A DNA stretch of 44,445 nt from Rhizobium sullae (GCF_900169785.1 NZ_FWER01000048.1:1-44445), one strand, 5' to 3'. Shown: positions 35,444-43,613, numbered from the stretch's first letter. Notes: generated by a model from the sequence alone, not told the origin. A program made the numbers and translations.

Positions 35444-38400
35444 TTATACCGTTTCTGCGTGACGTGACGGCGCGAGATCGAAGCGCGCCGAATTGCTGCG
35501 CGGCGTCCAGAGCCTGCGCTCGATCGCTTCGAGCAGCCGCTCCTTCATTTCCCTTAAAGCCGCCGGGTTCTTTTCCGCCATGAAATCGCGGACTTTCGGA
35601 TCGGCGACGAAGGCCTGGTAGACGGCTTCGAAATGATGGTCTCCGACGACCCCCGTCGTTGCCGCGAAGGCAAAGAGATAATCGACGGTCGCGACGATCT
35701 CGAAAGCGCCCTTGTAGCCATGGCGCATAACGCCATCGATCCACTTCGGATTGACGGCACGCCCGCGCACGACGCGGCCGATCTCCTCTTCCAGCGAGCG
35801 GATCACCGGCTTTTCCGGCCGCGAGTGATCGTTGTGGTAGATCGCGGGACGCGTTCCACCCAATTGCTCCGCGGCCGCCGCCATGCCGCCTTCGAACTGG
35901 TAGTAGTCGTCGCTGTCGAGCAGGTCGTGCTCACGGTTGTCCTGGTTCTGCACCACGGCCTGGATGGAGCGCAGGCGCTCCTCGAAGACACCGCGTTCGG
36001 CCTTGCCTTCGTCTGCCGCGCCATAGGCGTAGCTGCCCCAGACGAGATAGGCTTCCGCCAGGTCGGCGCGACGCTCCCATCCCTTTTCGTCGATCAGAGC
36101 CTGCAGGCCCGCGCCATAGGCGCCGGGTTTGGAGCCGAAGATGCGGTACCCGGCGCGCTTCTGCGCGGATGCCTCGTCGAGCCCGGCTGCGGCGAGCCGC
36201 GCAGCCTCACCGCGCATGCGAGCGGCAATCGGGTTGTCGGCGGCATCTTCATCCAGCGCGCCGACGGCGCGGATTGCCCGGTCGAACAAGGCGATCTGTT
36301 CCGGAAAGGCATCGCGGAAGAAGCCGGAGACGCGCAGCGTCACGTCGACCCGTGGGCGCCGCAGCAGCGCCGGCGGAATTATCTCGTAGCCGGTGACGCG
36401 CCGCGAGGTCATGTCCCAGAGCGGCTTGACGCCGATCAGCGCCAGCGCCTGGGCGATATCGTCTCCGCCGGTGCGCATATTCGAGGTTCCCCAGGCCGTC
36501 AGACCGAAGGAGACCGGCCATTCGCCGTGATCCTGAGCGTAGCGGCGAACGAGCAATTCGGCCGATTTCTTGCCGAGTTCGTAGGCCGCAGGCGTGGGGA
36601 CGGCGCGGCTGTCGACCGAATAAAAGTTCCGTCCCGTCGGCAGCACATCTGGCCGGCCGCGCGTCGGCGCACCGGAGGGGCCTGGCGCGACGAACCGGCC
36701 GTCGAGACCGCGCAGAAAGCCCGCGATTTCGGCCTTGCCGCAAGCGAGGATGGAGGGCTTCAGGCGGTTTTCGATCTCGGAGAGCACCGCGCGCGTGGCG
36801 GCCCAGTCCAGCGGGCATGGAAGTTCGCCGGAAACCAGCTTTGCGGCAAGCAGTTCGATGCGCTCGACAGTGTCGCCGCTGGTGCGCCAGGGGGCGTTGG
36901 AAGTCTCTGCCAACTGCGATGGCCGCGGACCGAGCCAGGGCGCCGACATATCGCAGTCTAGTGGATCGAAATGTGGAGCGTGGGGCTTATCCCCCTCCGC
37001 TGCAAACGCATCCGCCGCAATCGCCCGCTGCAAACTCTGATCCCCGCCCTCGCCCAAACCACGCGGGACGCGCGCCAGTGCCACCGTGAGATCAATCAGC
37101 AACCGGCCTTCCGGCGCGACGCCGAAGATGTGCAGGCCGTCGCGGATCTGCATTTCCTTGAGGTCGCAGAGATAGGCGTCGAGCTTCTTCAGCGCCTCAT
37201 CCTCGGTCTCGCCCTTAGCGATCCCGGCATCCTGGTCGAGGCCGATGTCGGCGACGAGATCGAGGATCTGCTTGCTGAGCAGCCGGATTCGTCGCGGATC
37301 GCTGCCGGAGGCTTCGTAATATTCGTCGACCAGCGCTTCCAGGTCCTTGAGAGGACCGTAGCTTTCGGCCCGCGTCAGCGGCGGCGTCAGGTGGTCGATA
37401 ATGACGGCGCTTGCGCGGCGCTTGGCCTGCGTGCCCTCGCCCGGATCGTTGACGATGAAGGGATAGAGATGCGGGAGCGGGCCGAGGATTGCCTCGGGAT
37501 AGCATTCCGCAGACAGCGCCAGCGCCTTTCCCGGCAACCATTCCAGATTGCCGTGCTTGCCCATATGGATCACGGCATCAGCGCCGAACTTCTCACGGAG
37601 AAAGGCATAAAAGGCAAGATAGCCATGCGGCGGCACGAGGTCCGGCGAATGGTAGCTTTCCTTCGGGTCGATGTTGTAGCCACGTGCAGGCTGAATGCCG
37701 ATGAGGACATTACCGAAACGCGTGAAAGGCAGGGCGAAACCGCCATCCGTGAAATACGGATCGGATGCCGGATCGCCCCAACGGGCGGTAACTTCGTTCT
37801 GAACCTTTTTCGGAAGAGACGCGAGGAACAATTTGTATCCGCTCAATGAAAGCGTCTCGCGGATCACCCTTCCATCGCGTCCGGAGTTGGTCGGCCCGTC
37901 GGCGAGGTGCCGCATCAGCGCATCGCCATCGGCCGGGAAATCGGAAACCGTGTAACCCGCATCCCGCATCGCCTCCAGCACCTCGATGGTGCTGGCCGGC
38001 GTATCGAGACCGACGCCGTTGCCGAGGCGCCCGTCGCGGTTCGGATAATTCGCAAGCACCAACGCGATGCGGCGGTCCGCAACCTGCCTGCTTCGCAGAC
38101 ACGCCCAGTTAGCGGCGAGTTTCGCCGTGTAACGCATACGATCGGCATCCGGCTCGCTGGCGACGATATTGGCTTCGACGGCCGCGTCGTAGCGGGCGGC
38201 GGATTTGAACGAAACGGCGCGCGCCAGCACGCGGCCATCGACCTCGGGCAGCGCGACGTTCATGCCGAGATCGCGGGCGGAAAGACCTTGGGACGACAAG
38301 GCCCATGCTTCCTTGGACGAAGCGGAGAAAATCGCCTGGAGAACGACGGCGCCGTTGGATTCTAGGACCGTTGCCGCGCGATCGGCGCCGGGCGCGGAGA

Positions 38401-39370
38401 CGGCAAAGCCCGTCGTGTTGATCACCACGTCAGGCGGCGCTTCTGTTAAGATGCGTTCGAGAATGCCGGTCGATACCGGGTCCTTGAGGCTATAGGCGAA
38501 GACCGGCAGAGGACGCAGGCCTTCCGCCGCCAGCGCTTCGATGAGCGCTTCGATGGGGGCCGTTTCACCGCTCTGGACGAGGGCGCGGTAGAAGCTGATG
38601 GCGACGGTCGGGAGTTCGCCGGAACTTCCCTTCCCCCCAAGGGGGAGAAGGTGGCCCGAAGGGTCGGATGAAGGGGAAGCACGGCAATCGCCAGCATCAC
38701 CTTCGCGGCCCTGTTCGCTCCTTGCGTCGCTCACGCCCCTCATTTGCCCTGAAGGGCATCTTCTCCCCGCTGGAGAGAAGATGGAGGCTGCGGCGGCCTT
38801 CCACTCCTCAATCCCAATCACACCTCTGCCCGGCCACCAGATGCCGGCCTTCATCAACGGCGCTGCCGCGCCCGGCTTCCCGTCACCGGCAAGCATCGCC
38901 GCGGCATAATCGAGAAAGCCCCGCGAATTCCCGTCGCCGCCTTCGATCAGATAGGACCAGAGCGCATTCAGATCATCGAGCGGCACATTCGAAAAAGGCG
39001 CCAATCCCGCATCCGGCTTGGAATCCCCGGGCAGCACCGCGATCATCGCGTCATGCCGCGCAGCGCAGGTGTGCAGCGCCTCCAGCGCGTAGTGGAAATA
39101 GCTCGCGCCCCCAAGCGCCCGGACGATGATCAGCTTGGCATGCCGCGCAGTCCGCTCGATATAGGCATCGACGGACATCGGGTGCTTGAGGCTCATAAGG
39201 CTGGCGAGCCGGAGCGAAAAAGGCCTGCCGCCTTGTGCGTGAGCCGCGGCGATCGCCGAAAGCTCCGTGTCCGCTGCGGACAAGAACAGGATATCGCCCG
39301 GCGATTGGCCGAGGTCGATCGCCTCCTCGCCATCGCTGATCGTTCCTTTCTGGGCAAGAAGCAGATGCAT
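35444..39370 (-). CDS. cobN: Aerobic cobaltochelatase subunit CobN with in-frame repeat insertion
   Basis: 1308 residues, somewhat longer than CobN proteins as remembered (about 1250-1280). Hallmarks: YFHYALEALHTCAARHDAMI, LPTVAISFYRALVQSGETAP, GRLGNGVGLDTPASTIEVLE, HMGKHGNLEWLPGKALALS, GRNFYSVDSRAVPTPAAYEL and LEEEIGRVVRGRAVNPKWID. It is the large subunit that, with CobS and CobT, inserts cobalt into hydrogenobyrinic acid a,c-diamide using ATP. Residues about 196-250 are encoded by a RIME-type palindromic element (38624-38785) that keeps the frame. The segment is rich in S, G, R and P and lies at a domain-linker position just before the conserved PTVAISFYRAL strand. It is 9 bases after cobW. 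Confidence 0.96.
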   Translation of the reverse strand: MHLLLAQKGTISDGEEAIDLGQSPGDILFLSAADTELSAIAAAHAQGGRPFSLRLASLMSLKHPMSVDAYIERTARHAKLIIVRALGGASYFHYALEALHTCAARHDAMIAVLPGDSKPDAGLAPFSNVPLDDLNALWSYLIEGGDGNSRGFLDYAAAMLAGDGKPGAAAPLMKAGIWWPGRGVIGIEEWKAAAASIFSPAGRRCPSGQMRGVSDARSEQGREGDAGDCRASPSSDPSGHLLPLGGKGSSGELPTVAISFYRALVQSGETAPIEALIEALAAEGLRPLPVFAYSLKDPVSTGILERILTEAPPDVVINTTGFAVSAPGADRAATVLESNGAVVLQAIFSASSKEAWALSSQGLSARDLGMNVALPEVDGRVLARAVSFKSAARYDAAVEANIVASEPDADRMRYTAKLAANWACLRSRQVADRRIALVLANYPNRDGRLGNGVGLDTPASTIEVLEAMRDAGYTVSDFPADGDALMRHLADGPTNSGRDGRVIRETLSLSGYKLFLASLPKKVQNEVTARWGDPASDPYFTDGGFALPFTRFGNVLIGIQPARGYNIDPKESYHSPDLVPPHGYLAFYAFLREKFGADAVIHMGKHGNLEWLPGKALALSAECYPEAILGPLPHLYPFIVNDPGEGTQAKRRASAVIIDHLTPPLTRAESYGPLKDLEALVDEYYEASGSDPRRIRLLSKQILDLVADIGLDQDAGIAKGETEDEALKKLDAYLCDLKEMQIRDGLHIFGVAPEGRLLIDLTVALARVPRGLGEGGDQSLQRAIAADAFAAEGDKPHAPHFDPLDCDMSAPWLGPRPSQLAETSNAPWRTSGDTVERIELLAAKLVSGELPCPLDWAATRAVLSEIENRLKPSILACGKAEIAGFLRGLDGRFVAPGPSGAPTRGRPDVLPTGRNFYSVDSRAVPTPAAYELGKKSAELLVRRYAQDHGEWPVSFGLTAWGTSNMRTGGDDIAQALALIGVKPLWDMTSRRVTGYEIIPPALLRRPRVDVTLRVSGFFRDAFPEQIALFDRAIRAVGALDEDAADNPIAARMRGEAARLAAAGLDEASAQKRAGYRIFGSKPGAYGAGLQALIDEKGWERRADLAEAYLVWGSYAYGAADEGKAERGVFEERLRSIQAVVQNQDNREHDLLDSDDYYQFEGGMAAAAEQLGGTRPAIYHNDHSRPEKPVIRSLEEEIGRVVRGRAVNPKWIDGVMRHGYKGAFEIVATVDYLFAFAATTGVVGDHHFEAVYQAFVADPKVRDFMAEKNPAALREMKERLLEAIERRLWTPRSNSARFDLAPSRHAETV
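38624..38785. repeat. RIME-type palindromic mosaic repeat inside cobN
   Basis: About 160 bases. The left part contains CCCCC-CAA-GGGGG followed by AGAAGGTGGCCCGAAGGGTC and GGATGAAGGGG. The right part contains CCCCTCAT, GCCCTGAAGGGC and CTTCTCCCCGC. The two halves are inversely related, as in the Rhizobium-specific intergenic mosaic elements (RIME1). Such elements are normally intergenic. Here both ends lie in coding sequence and no stop or frameshift results. The central stretch (about 38680-38735) is longer than in the compact element as remembered. Confidence 0.8.
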
Positions 39371-39379
39371 GGCCGAGCC

Positions 39380-40429
39380 TTAGACGAGTGCCTGGATGGC
39401 ATTGCGGACCGTGCCCTGATCCATCTCATGCAGACCGATCACTACAAGGCGCGTGCCGCGTGCTTCGCCTGGCGCCCAGGCGCGGTCGAAATACTGGTCG
39501 ATGCGACTGCCGACCGCCTGGACCTGCAAACGCATCGGCTTGCCCGCGACATCGGCAAAGCCCTTCAGGCGCAGGACGTCGTGCTTGGCAATCACGCCTT
39601 TCAGCTTCTCGGCGAAGCCTGCCGGATCGGTGATCGGACCGAGTTCGACGACGAAGCTGTCGAACTCGTCATGGTCGTGCGGCGTGCCGTCCTCATGCTC
39701 CAGCTCGTGATGGGATTTGCGGTTGACGATGTCCCCTTCCGTGCCGATTCCGAGGCCGAGCAGCACGCTTGCGGGAACCTCGCCGTTTCTCGCCTCGATC
39801 ATCGCCGGCTTGCGGGCAATGCGGGAGGTTACTTCGCGGCGCACGCGGCCGAGCCCCTCGCCGTCAAGGAGGTCGGTCTTGTTGAGCACGATGAGGTCGG
39901 CGCAGGTCAATTGATCCTCGAAGAGTTCTTCTATCGGGCTTTCATGATCGAGGGATGCGTCATCGGCGCGGCGCGCATCCACCGCATCGTGGTCATCGGC
40001 GAAACGGCCGGCGGCGACGGCCGCGCTGTCGACGACGGTGATGACCCCATCGACCGTCACCTCGCTGCGGATATCCGGCCAGTTGAAGGCGGCAACGAGC
40101 GGCTGCGGCAGGGCAAGGCCGGAGGTTTCGATGATGATGTGGTCCGGGCGCTGCGCGCGCTCCAAAAGCTTCGTCATGGTCGGGATGAAATCATCGGCAA
40201 CGGTACAGCAGATGCAGCCATTGGTAAGCTCGATGATGTCGTCCTCGGTGCAGTTTTCCGCGCCGCAACCCTTCAATACGTCGCCGTCGACGCCGAGATC
40301 GCCGAATTCGTTGATGATCAGCGCGATCTTCTTGCCGCCGGTATTGGAAAGCAGATTGCGGATCATCGTCGTCTTGCCGGCGCCAAGGAAGCCGGTGATG
40401 ACCGTTGCGGGGATCTTCTGCTGGTTCAT
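39380..40429 (-). CDS. cobW: Cobalamin biosynthesis GTPase CobW
   Basis: 349 residues, G3E family (COG0523). P-loop TVITGFLGAGKTTMIRNLL (G13-T21), the metal-binding NGCICCTVADD (C-x-C-C), NKTD for guanine, and a His/Asp-rich stretch HHELEHEDGTPHDHDEFDS near 225-243. The C-terminal CobW domain (VLRLKGFADVAGKPMRLQVQ) ends the protein. It is a metal chaperone thought to deliver cobalt to the CobNST chelatase, in line with its place between cobP and cobN (4- and 9-base gaps). Confidence 0.96.
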   Translation of the reverse strand: MNQQKIPATVITGFLGAGKTTMIRNLLSNTGGKKIALIINEFGDLGVDGDVLKGCGAENCTEDDIIELTNGCICCTVADDFIPTMTKLLERAQRPDHIIIETSGLALPQPLVAAFNWPDIRSEVTVDGVITVVDSAAVAAGRFADDHDAVDARRADDASLDHESPIEELFEDQLTCADLIVLNKTDLLDGEGLGRVRREVTSRIARKPAMIEARNGEVPASVLLGLGIGTEGDIVNRKSHHELEHEDGTPHDHDEFDSFVVELGPITDPAGFAEKLKGVIAKHDVLRLKGFADVAGKPMRLQVQAVGSRIDQYFDRAWAPGEARGTRLVVIGLHEMDQGTVRNAIQALV

Positions 40430-40433
40430 AGGT

Positions 40434-40958
40434 TCAACCCTTCATTTTCAGCGGCAGACCGGCCGCGATGAAATACACGTCCGCGGCTTCCGCCGCGATC
40501 ATCTGGTGCAGCCGTCCGGCATGATCGCGGAAATCCCGCGCCATCCGACTTTCCGGCACGATGCCGAGGCCGACTTCATTGGAAACGATGACGAGCCGCG
40601 CCTTGGCCTTTGGCAAAAACGACGCAAGGGCAACGAATTCCGCCGCCATCTCGCGCTCTTCCATCATCAAATTGGTGACCCAGAGCGTCAGGCAATCGAC
40701 GAGGATCGCCCGACCCTTGCGGTCGATCGCGGAGAGACGGGAGAGGAGATCCAGTGGCTCCTCGTGTGTCGTCCAGAGCGGACCCCGATCGGCCTTATGC
40801 TGCTCGATGCGCGCACGCATCTCTTCGTCCCACGCCCGGCCGGTCGCGACGTAGTGGCGCTCAAGGTCGCTATCGGCGATCAGCCGCTCGGCGAAGCGGG
40901 ATTTGCCGGAACGCGCGCCGCCGAGGACGAAGGCAGTGCCGGGTGAAGATGAGGTCAT
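40434..40958 (-). CDS. cobP: Adenosylcobinamide kinase / adenosylcobinamide-phosphate guanylyltransferase CobP (CobU)
   Basis: 174 residues from ATG 40958; an alternative upstream in-frame start at 40994 would add MCGAIPSGVCIL-like leader residues. P-loop FVLGGARSGKSRFAERLI, the guanylylated histidine region in HYVATGRAWDEEMRARIEQH and VDCLTLWVTNLMM are CobU-typical. It phosphorylates adenosylcobinamide and transfers GMP to it in nucleotide-loop assembly. It is the first gene after the riboswitch leader. Its ATG overlaps the TGA of an 88-codon leader frame (TGATG), and no good ribosome site of its own is visible. Confidence 0.93.
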   Translation of the reverse strand: MTSSSPGTAFVLGGARSGKSRFAERLIADSDLERHYVATGRAWDEEMRARIEQHKADRGPLWTTHEEPLDLLSRLSAIDRKGRAILVDCLTLWVTNLMMEEREMAAEFVALASFLPKAKARLVIVSNEVGLGIVPESRMARDFRDHAGRLHQMIAAEAADVYFIAAGLPLKMKG

Positions 40959-41224
40959 CAGGATGCAGACCCCGGAAGGGATAGCACCACACAACCTCTC
41001 CGTCCCTCATTCCTGTGCTTGTCACAGGAATCCAGCCACGGCGCGTCTTCGCCGTGAATGACCTTTTTCGTTTTTGGGAGTCTTCTGCGCCCAAGGTCTT
41101 GGGCGCACTGGATTCCTGTGCTGGTTCCCGGGCAAAGTCCGAGGACAGGAATGCGGGAAGTCGAAAGTGCGGTGTCCCGCAAAGAAGCCGCAAAATACGG
41201 CATAAAATTCCATCGTTCAGCCAT
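40958..41224 (-). CDS. Possible leader ORF between riboswitch and cobP
   Basis: 88 residues from ATG 41224 with a strong GGAGG 6 bases upstream, ending in TGA that overlaps the cobP start by one base (TGATG). N-terminus MAERWNFMPYFAASLRDTAL; most of the rest is the translation of a palindromic mosaic repeat (41008-41153). It resembles no family I know. The strong ribosome site, absence of one at cobP and the one-base overlap suggest coupling, so that the riboswitch controls cobP through this frame. It may equally be an accidental open frame. Called with low confidence as a real protein. Confidence 0.35.
   Translation of the reverse strand: MAERWNFMPYFAASLRDTALSTSRIPVLGLCPGTSTGIQCAQDLGRRRLPKTKKVIHGEDAPWLDSCDKHRNEGRRGCVVLSLPGSAS
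41008..41153. repeat. Palindromic mosaic repeat in the cobP leader
   Basis: Outer arms: 41008-41035 (CATTCCTGTGCTTGTC..) and 41108-41153 (CTGGATTCCTGTGCTGG..ACAGGAATG) are inverted copies; the right arm carries about 18-20 extra bases. Inner hairpins: CACGGCG/CGCCGTG at 41037-41056 and a perfect ten-pair stem TGCGCCCAAG/CTTGGGCGCA at 41086-41107. The layout fits the intergenic palindromic mosaic elements common in rhizobial genomes; family name uncertain. Confidence 0.75.
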
Positions 41225-41287
41225 GACAACCTCCGTGCTGGCAGCGGGGAACAATGCCCCAGAATGGGCTCTTCGCCCGGCACGCAT

Positions 41288-41641
41288 GGCAGGTCTCCTG
41301 GCTCGCGGGTTTGGCACGACAGGGCGACCATTGAGGTCGCCCTATCGTGCCAGCGGGTCTTCCTCGCCTTCCCGGCTGCGTCTTCGTGAAAGGGCGGACG
41401 ATTCGTAGAAATAGAGGCGTCCTGCCCCGGCTGATCACGATGCATTTCCAGTGGCTTTTCCGGCGCCTTGCCGCTTCACCCGCTCCGCGACATGCGAAAC
41501 AGCCGTGAATTGGCCCGAACGCCGGATGGAAGACCCTGACCGCTCTACAGTCGCGGGGTCGGCTGTGATGAAGACGCCCGGCTTGGGTCCGTCCCTTCAC
41601 ATTCCCTTTTCATCCGGCACGGCATCTGCCGTTCCGGAACC
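41288..41641 (-). promoter_or_regulatory. Cobalamin riboswitch
   Basis: The B12 box is exact on the minus strand: AGCCAGGAGACCTGCC at 41303-41288. Upstream in the same RNA are the other conserved blocks: GGTTCC (5' end near 41641), GATGAAAAGGGAATG, CCCCGCGACTGTAGAGCGG, GCCACTGGAAA and CCGGGAAGGC. The span of about 350 bases is longer than the usual 200 or so, because of long peripheral arms and a 42-base palindrome inserted at 41311-41352. Right after the B12 box, CGTGC can pair with GCACG directly in front of GGAGG (before ATG 41224), a plausible ribosome-site switch. When adenosylcobalamin is bound, cobP-cobW-cobN-cobO expression is expected to fall. Confidence 0.95.
41305..41358. repeat. 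42-bp palindrome flanked by 6-bp direct repeats within the riboswitch
   Basis: 41312-41329 and 41335-41352 form an 18-pair stem with a 5-base loop. The only imperfect pair is a G-U in the minus-strand RNA. GCGGGT occurs at 41305-41310 and again at 41353-41358. Removing one repeat and the palindrome restores the continuous GACCCGCGAGCCAGGAGACC that I expect for an alphaproteobacterial B12 riboswitch. Confidence 0.85.
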
Positions 41642-41658
41642 ATCCGTAAGATTGTTCA

Positions 41659-41687
41659 TCGTTAGGCAAGCCGCCTGTCGAAGTCAA
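41659..41687 (-). promoter_or_regulatory. Sigma-70 promoter of the riboswitch-cobP operon
   Basis: Minus-strand TTGACT at 41687-41682, 17 bases, then TAACGA at 41664-41659. Transcription would start about 10 bases before the first conserved riboswitch block. Placement and hexamers are both good. Confidence 0.6.
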
Positions 41688-41822
41688 TCGCGCACGCCAA
41701 ACGGAACCAGCGGAGAACAGGTTCAAGGTCGCGGTGCGGTTCGCGCCGGCCTTTCGCCATATTTCGGGAGCACGTGCCCTAATCGCCCTTGACGGTGTTG
41801 GCCGTTACCTAGTTCTTTGCAT
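41688..41822. other. Divergent intergenic segment before the CLC gene
   Basis: Holds the upstream region of the CLC gene. I see no strong promoter hexamers or conserved motif. Confidence 0.4.
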
Positions 41823-43613
41823 ATGCTCACGAAATTGAATTTCCCGCGCCTCCACCAGCTCTATCGCCTGCTTGATGCAGGGCGGATTCGCGCGCTTGCC
41901 CGCCGCAGCGAAATGGGCATGGTCTTTGCCGGGATCGCCGTCGGCGTGACGTCGGGCCTCGCGGTCACCGGCATGAGCCTGCTCTCGCGCGAGCTGCACC
42001 GCCTGATCTTCGGCATCAGCGAGATCGAGAGGCTGAGTGCGTCGCAGATAAACGACAAATTCCTGCTTCTGATCGCGCCAGTCTGCGGTGGGATTCTTCT
42101 CGGCCTTGTGTTTTTTATTCTCGCGCGAACCCGCAAGAAGCCCATGGTCGACCCGATCGAAGCAAATGCTTTGCATGGCGGCCGACTGTCGCTGACGGAC
42201 AGCATCATCGTCGCCGTCCAGAATCTGGTTTCGAACGGCTTCGGCGCCTCTGTCGGCCTTGAGGCCGGCTACGTCCAGCTCGCGGCAGGCATCGCCTCCA
42301 AGCTCGGACTGAAGCTGCAGCTTCGCCGCGCCGATCTGCGCGTCCTTGTCGGCTGCGGCGCAGCCGGTGCGATCGCCGCCGCCTTCAACGCGCCGCTGAC
42401 CGGCGCCTTCTACGCTTTCGAACTCATCATCGGAACGTACACGATCGTTTCGCTGACGCCGGTCGTCGTTTCTGCGCTCGTCTCGACGCTCGTCGCGCGC
42501 CTGCTGGCGGGAAGCGACTTCATGATCGACGTCGGTGAATTCGGCACGGTGGTTCCGGCCGATTATATCCCTGCCCTGCTGCTTGGCGCCTTCTGCGCCG
42601 GCGTCGGTATCCTCATCATGCAGGGCGTAGCCTTCATCGAGGAACTCGCGCGTAAAAGTTCGGTTCCGACGCCGCTTCGCCCGGCACTCGGCGGCATCGT
42701 CGTCGGCCTTCTGGCGATGATTACGCCTCAGGTGCTTTCCGCGGGCCATGGCGCCTTGCATCTCAATCTCGACCGCGATGTCGCCGTCACGGTCCTGATC
42801 GGCCTCTTCCTGCTGAAATCTTTCGCTTCGGCCGTCTCGATCGGTTCCGGCTTCAGGGGCGGCCTCTTCTTCGCCTCACTCTTCATGGGAGCGCTGCTCG
42901 GCAAGCTTTTCGCCTATTCGGCACCCTATTTCGCGCACGCGACGCTGACGCCGGTGATCTATGCCGTGGTCGGTATGAGTTCGCTCGCCGTTGCCGTCAT
43001 CGGCGGGCCGCTGACGATGACCTTCCTGGCGCTCGAGATAACCGGCGACTTTCCGATCACCGCGCTGGTGCTGGCGGCTGTCATCACCTCGTCGCTCGTC
43101 GTCCGGAGCACCTTCGGTTACTCCTTCGCCACCTGGCGTTTTCATCTTCGCGGCGAGAGCATCCGCAGCGCCCATGATGTCGGCTGGATCCGCAATCTGA
43201 CGGTCGACAAGCTGATGCGCTCGGACGTGAAGACGGCAAAGGCCAATATCACGATCGACGAATTCAAGAAGGCCTTTCCGATCGGTTCGCGGCAGCGCGT
43301 CATCCTGGTCGACGACGCCGACAAATATGCCGGCATCGTGCACGTTCCGGAAATCTACGCGAGCCCGGTCGACACTGACGACGAGGGTAAGGGTCTGAAG
43401 GATTTCATCCGCTACCGGAACGATTTCCTGCAGCCGCAGATGAACGCAAAGCAGGCGGCGGCGATCTTCGACAAGACGGAGAGCGAAGCGCTCGCCGTGC
43501 TCAACAATCTGATCGAGCGCCGCGTGGTCGGCCAGCTCAGCGAAAGCTATACGCTTCGCCGCTACAGCGAAGAGCTCGATCGCAGACGCCGCGAGGTTTC
43601 GGGCGAAATCTAG
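41823..43613 (+). CDS. CLC-type chloride channel/transporter with C-terminal CBS-like region
   Basis: 596 residues from ATG 41823 (a TTG two codons earlier is possible). About 1-430 is the membrane CLC domain: GASVGLEAGYVQLAAGIASK (equivalent to GREGP; gating Glu kept), AFNAPLTGAFYAFELIIG, IGSGFRGGLFFASLFMGALL (equivalent to the GxFxP region) and VIGGPLTMTFLALEITGDFP. The GSGIP motif is replaced by ANALHGG, and the residue after Glu in the ELIIG segment is Leu where exchangers have Glu203. This suggests channel-like or altered transport. About 450-590 is a cytosolic CBS-pair-like region (VDKLMRSDVKTAKANITIDE, QAAAIFDKTESEALAVLNNL). Specific anion unknown. Confidence 0.9.
   Translation: MLTKLNFPRLHQLYRLLDAGRIRALARRSEMGMVFAGIAVGVTSGLAVTGMSLLSRELHRLIFGISEIERLSASQINDKFLLLIAPVCGGILLGLVFFILARTRKKPMVDPIEANALHGGRLSLTDSIIVAVQNLVSNGFGASVGLEAGYVQLAAGIASKLGLKLQLRRADLRVLVGCGAAGAIAAAFNAPLTGAFYAFELIIGTYTIVSLTPVVVSALVSTLVARLLAGSDFMIDVGEFGTVVPADYIPALLLGAFCAGVGILIMQGVAFIEELARKSSVPTPLRPALGGIVVGLLAMITPQVLSAGHGALHLNLDRDVAVTVLIGLFLLKSFASAVSIGSGFRGGLFFASLFMGALLGKLFAYSAPYFAHATLTPVIYAVVGMSSLAVAVIGGPLTMTFLALEITGDFPITALVLAAVITSSLVVRSTFGYSFATWRFHLRGESIRSAHDVGWIRNLTVDKLMRSDVKTAKANITIDEFKKAFPIGSRQRVILVDDADKYAGIVHVPEIYASPVDTDDEGKGLKDFIRYRNDFLQPQMNAKQAAAIFDKTESEALAVLNNLIERRVVGQLSESYTLRRYSEELDRRRREVSGEI

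Noticed and set aside
35633..36961. 442-codon plus-strand open frame
   Set aside because: It lies entirely antisense to cobN, with shadow composition and no plausible domain.
39053..40471. 472-codon open frame on the plus strand across cobW and the start of cobN
   Set aside because: It is antisense to two well-supported genes, has low-complexity arginine/alanine-rich composition and resembles no family. Long antisense frames are expected at this GC content.
41217..41600. Minus-strand open frame ending in CQHGGCHG, which looks metal-binding
   Set aside because: Almost all of it is the riboswitch read as protein, and no start codon with a ribosome site lies between the B12 box and the Cys/His-rich end. 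Chance is the simplest explanation.
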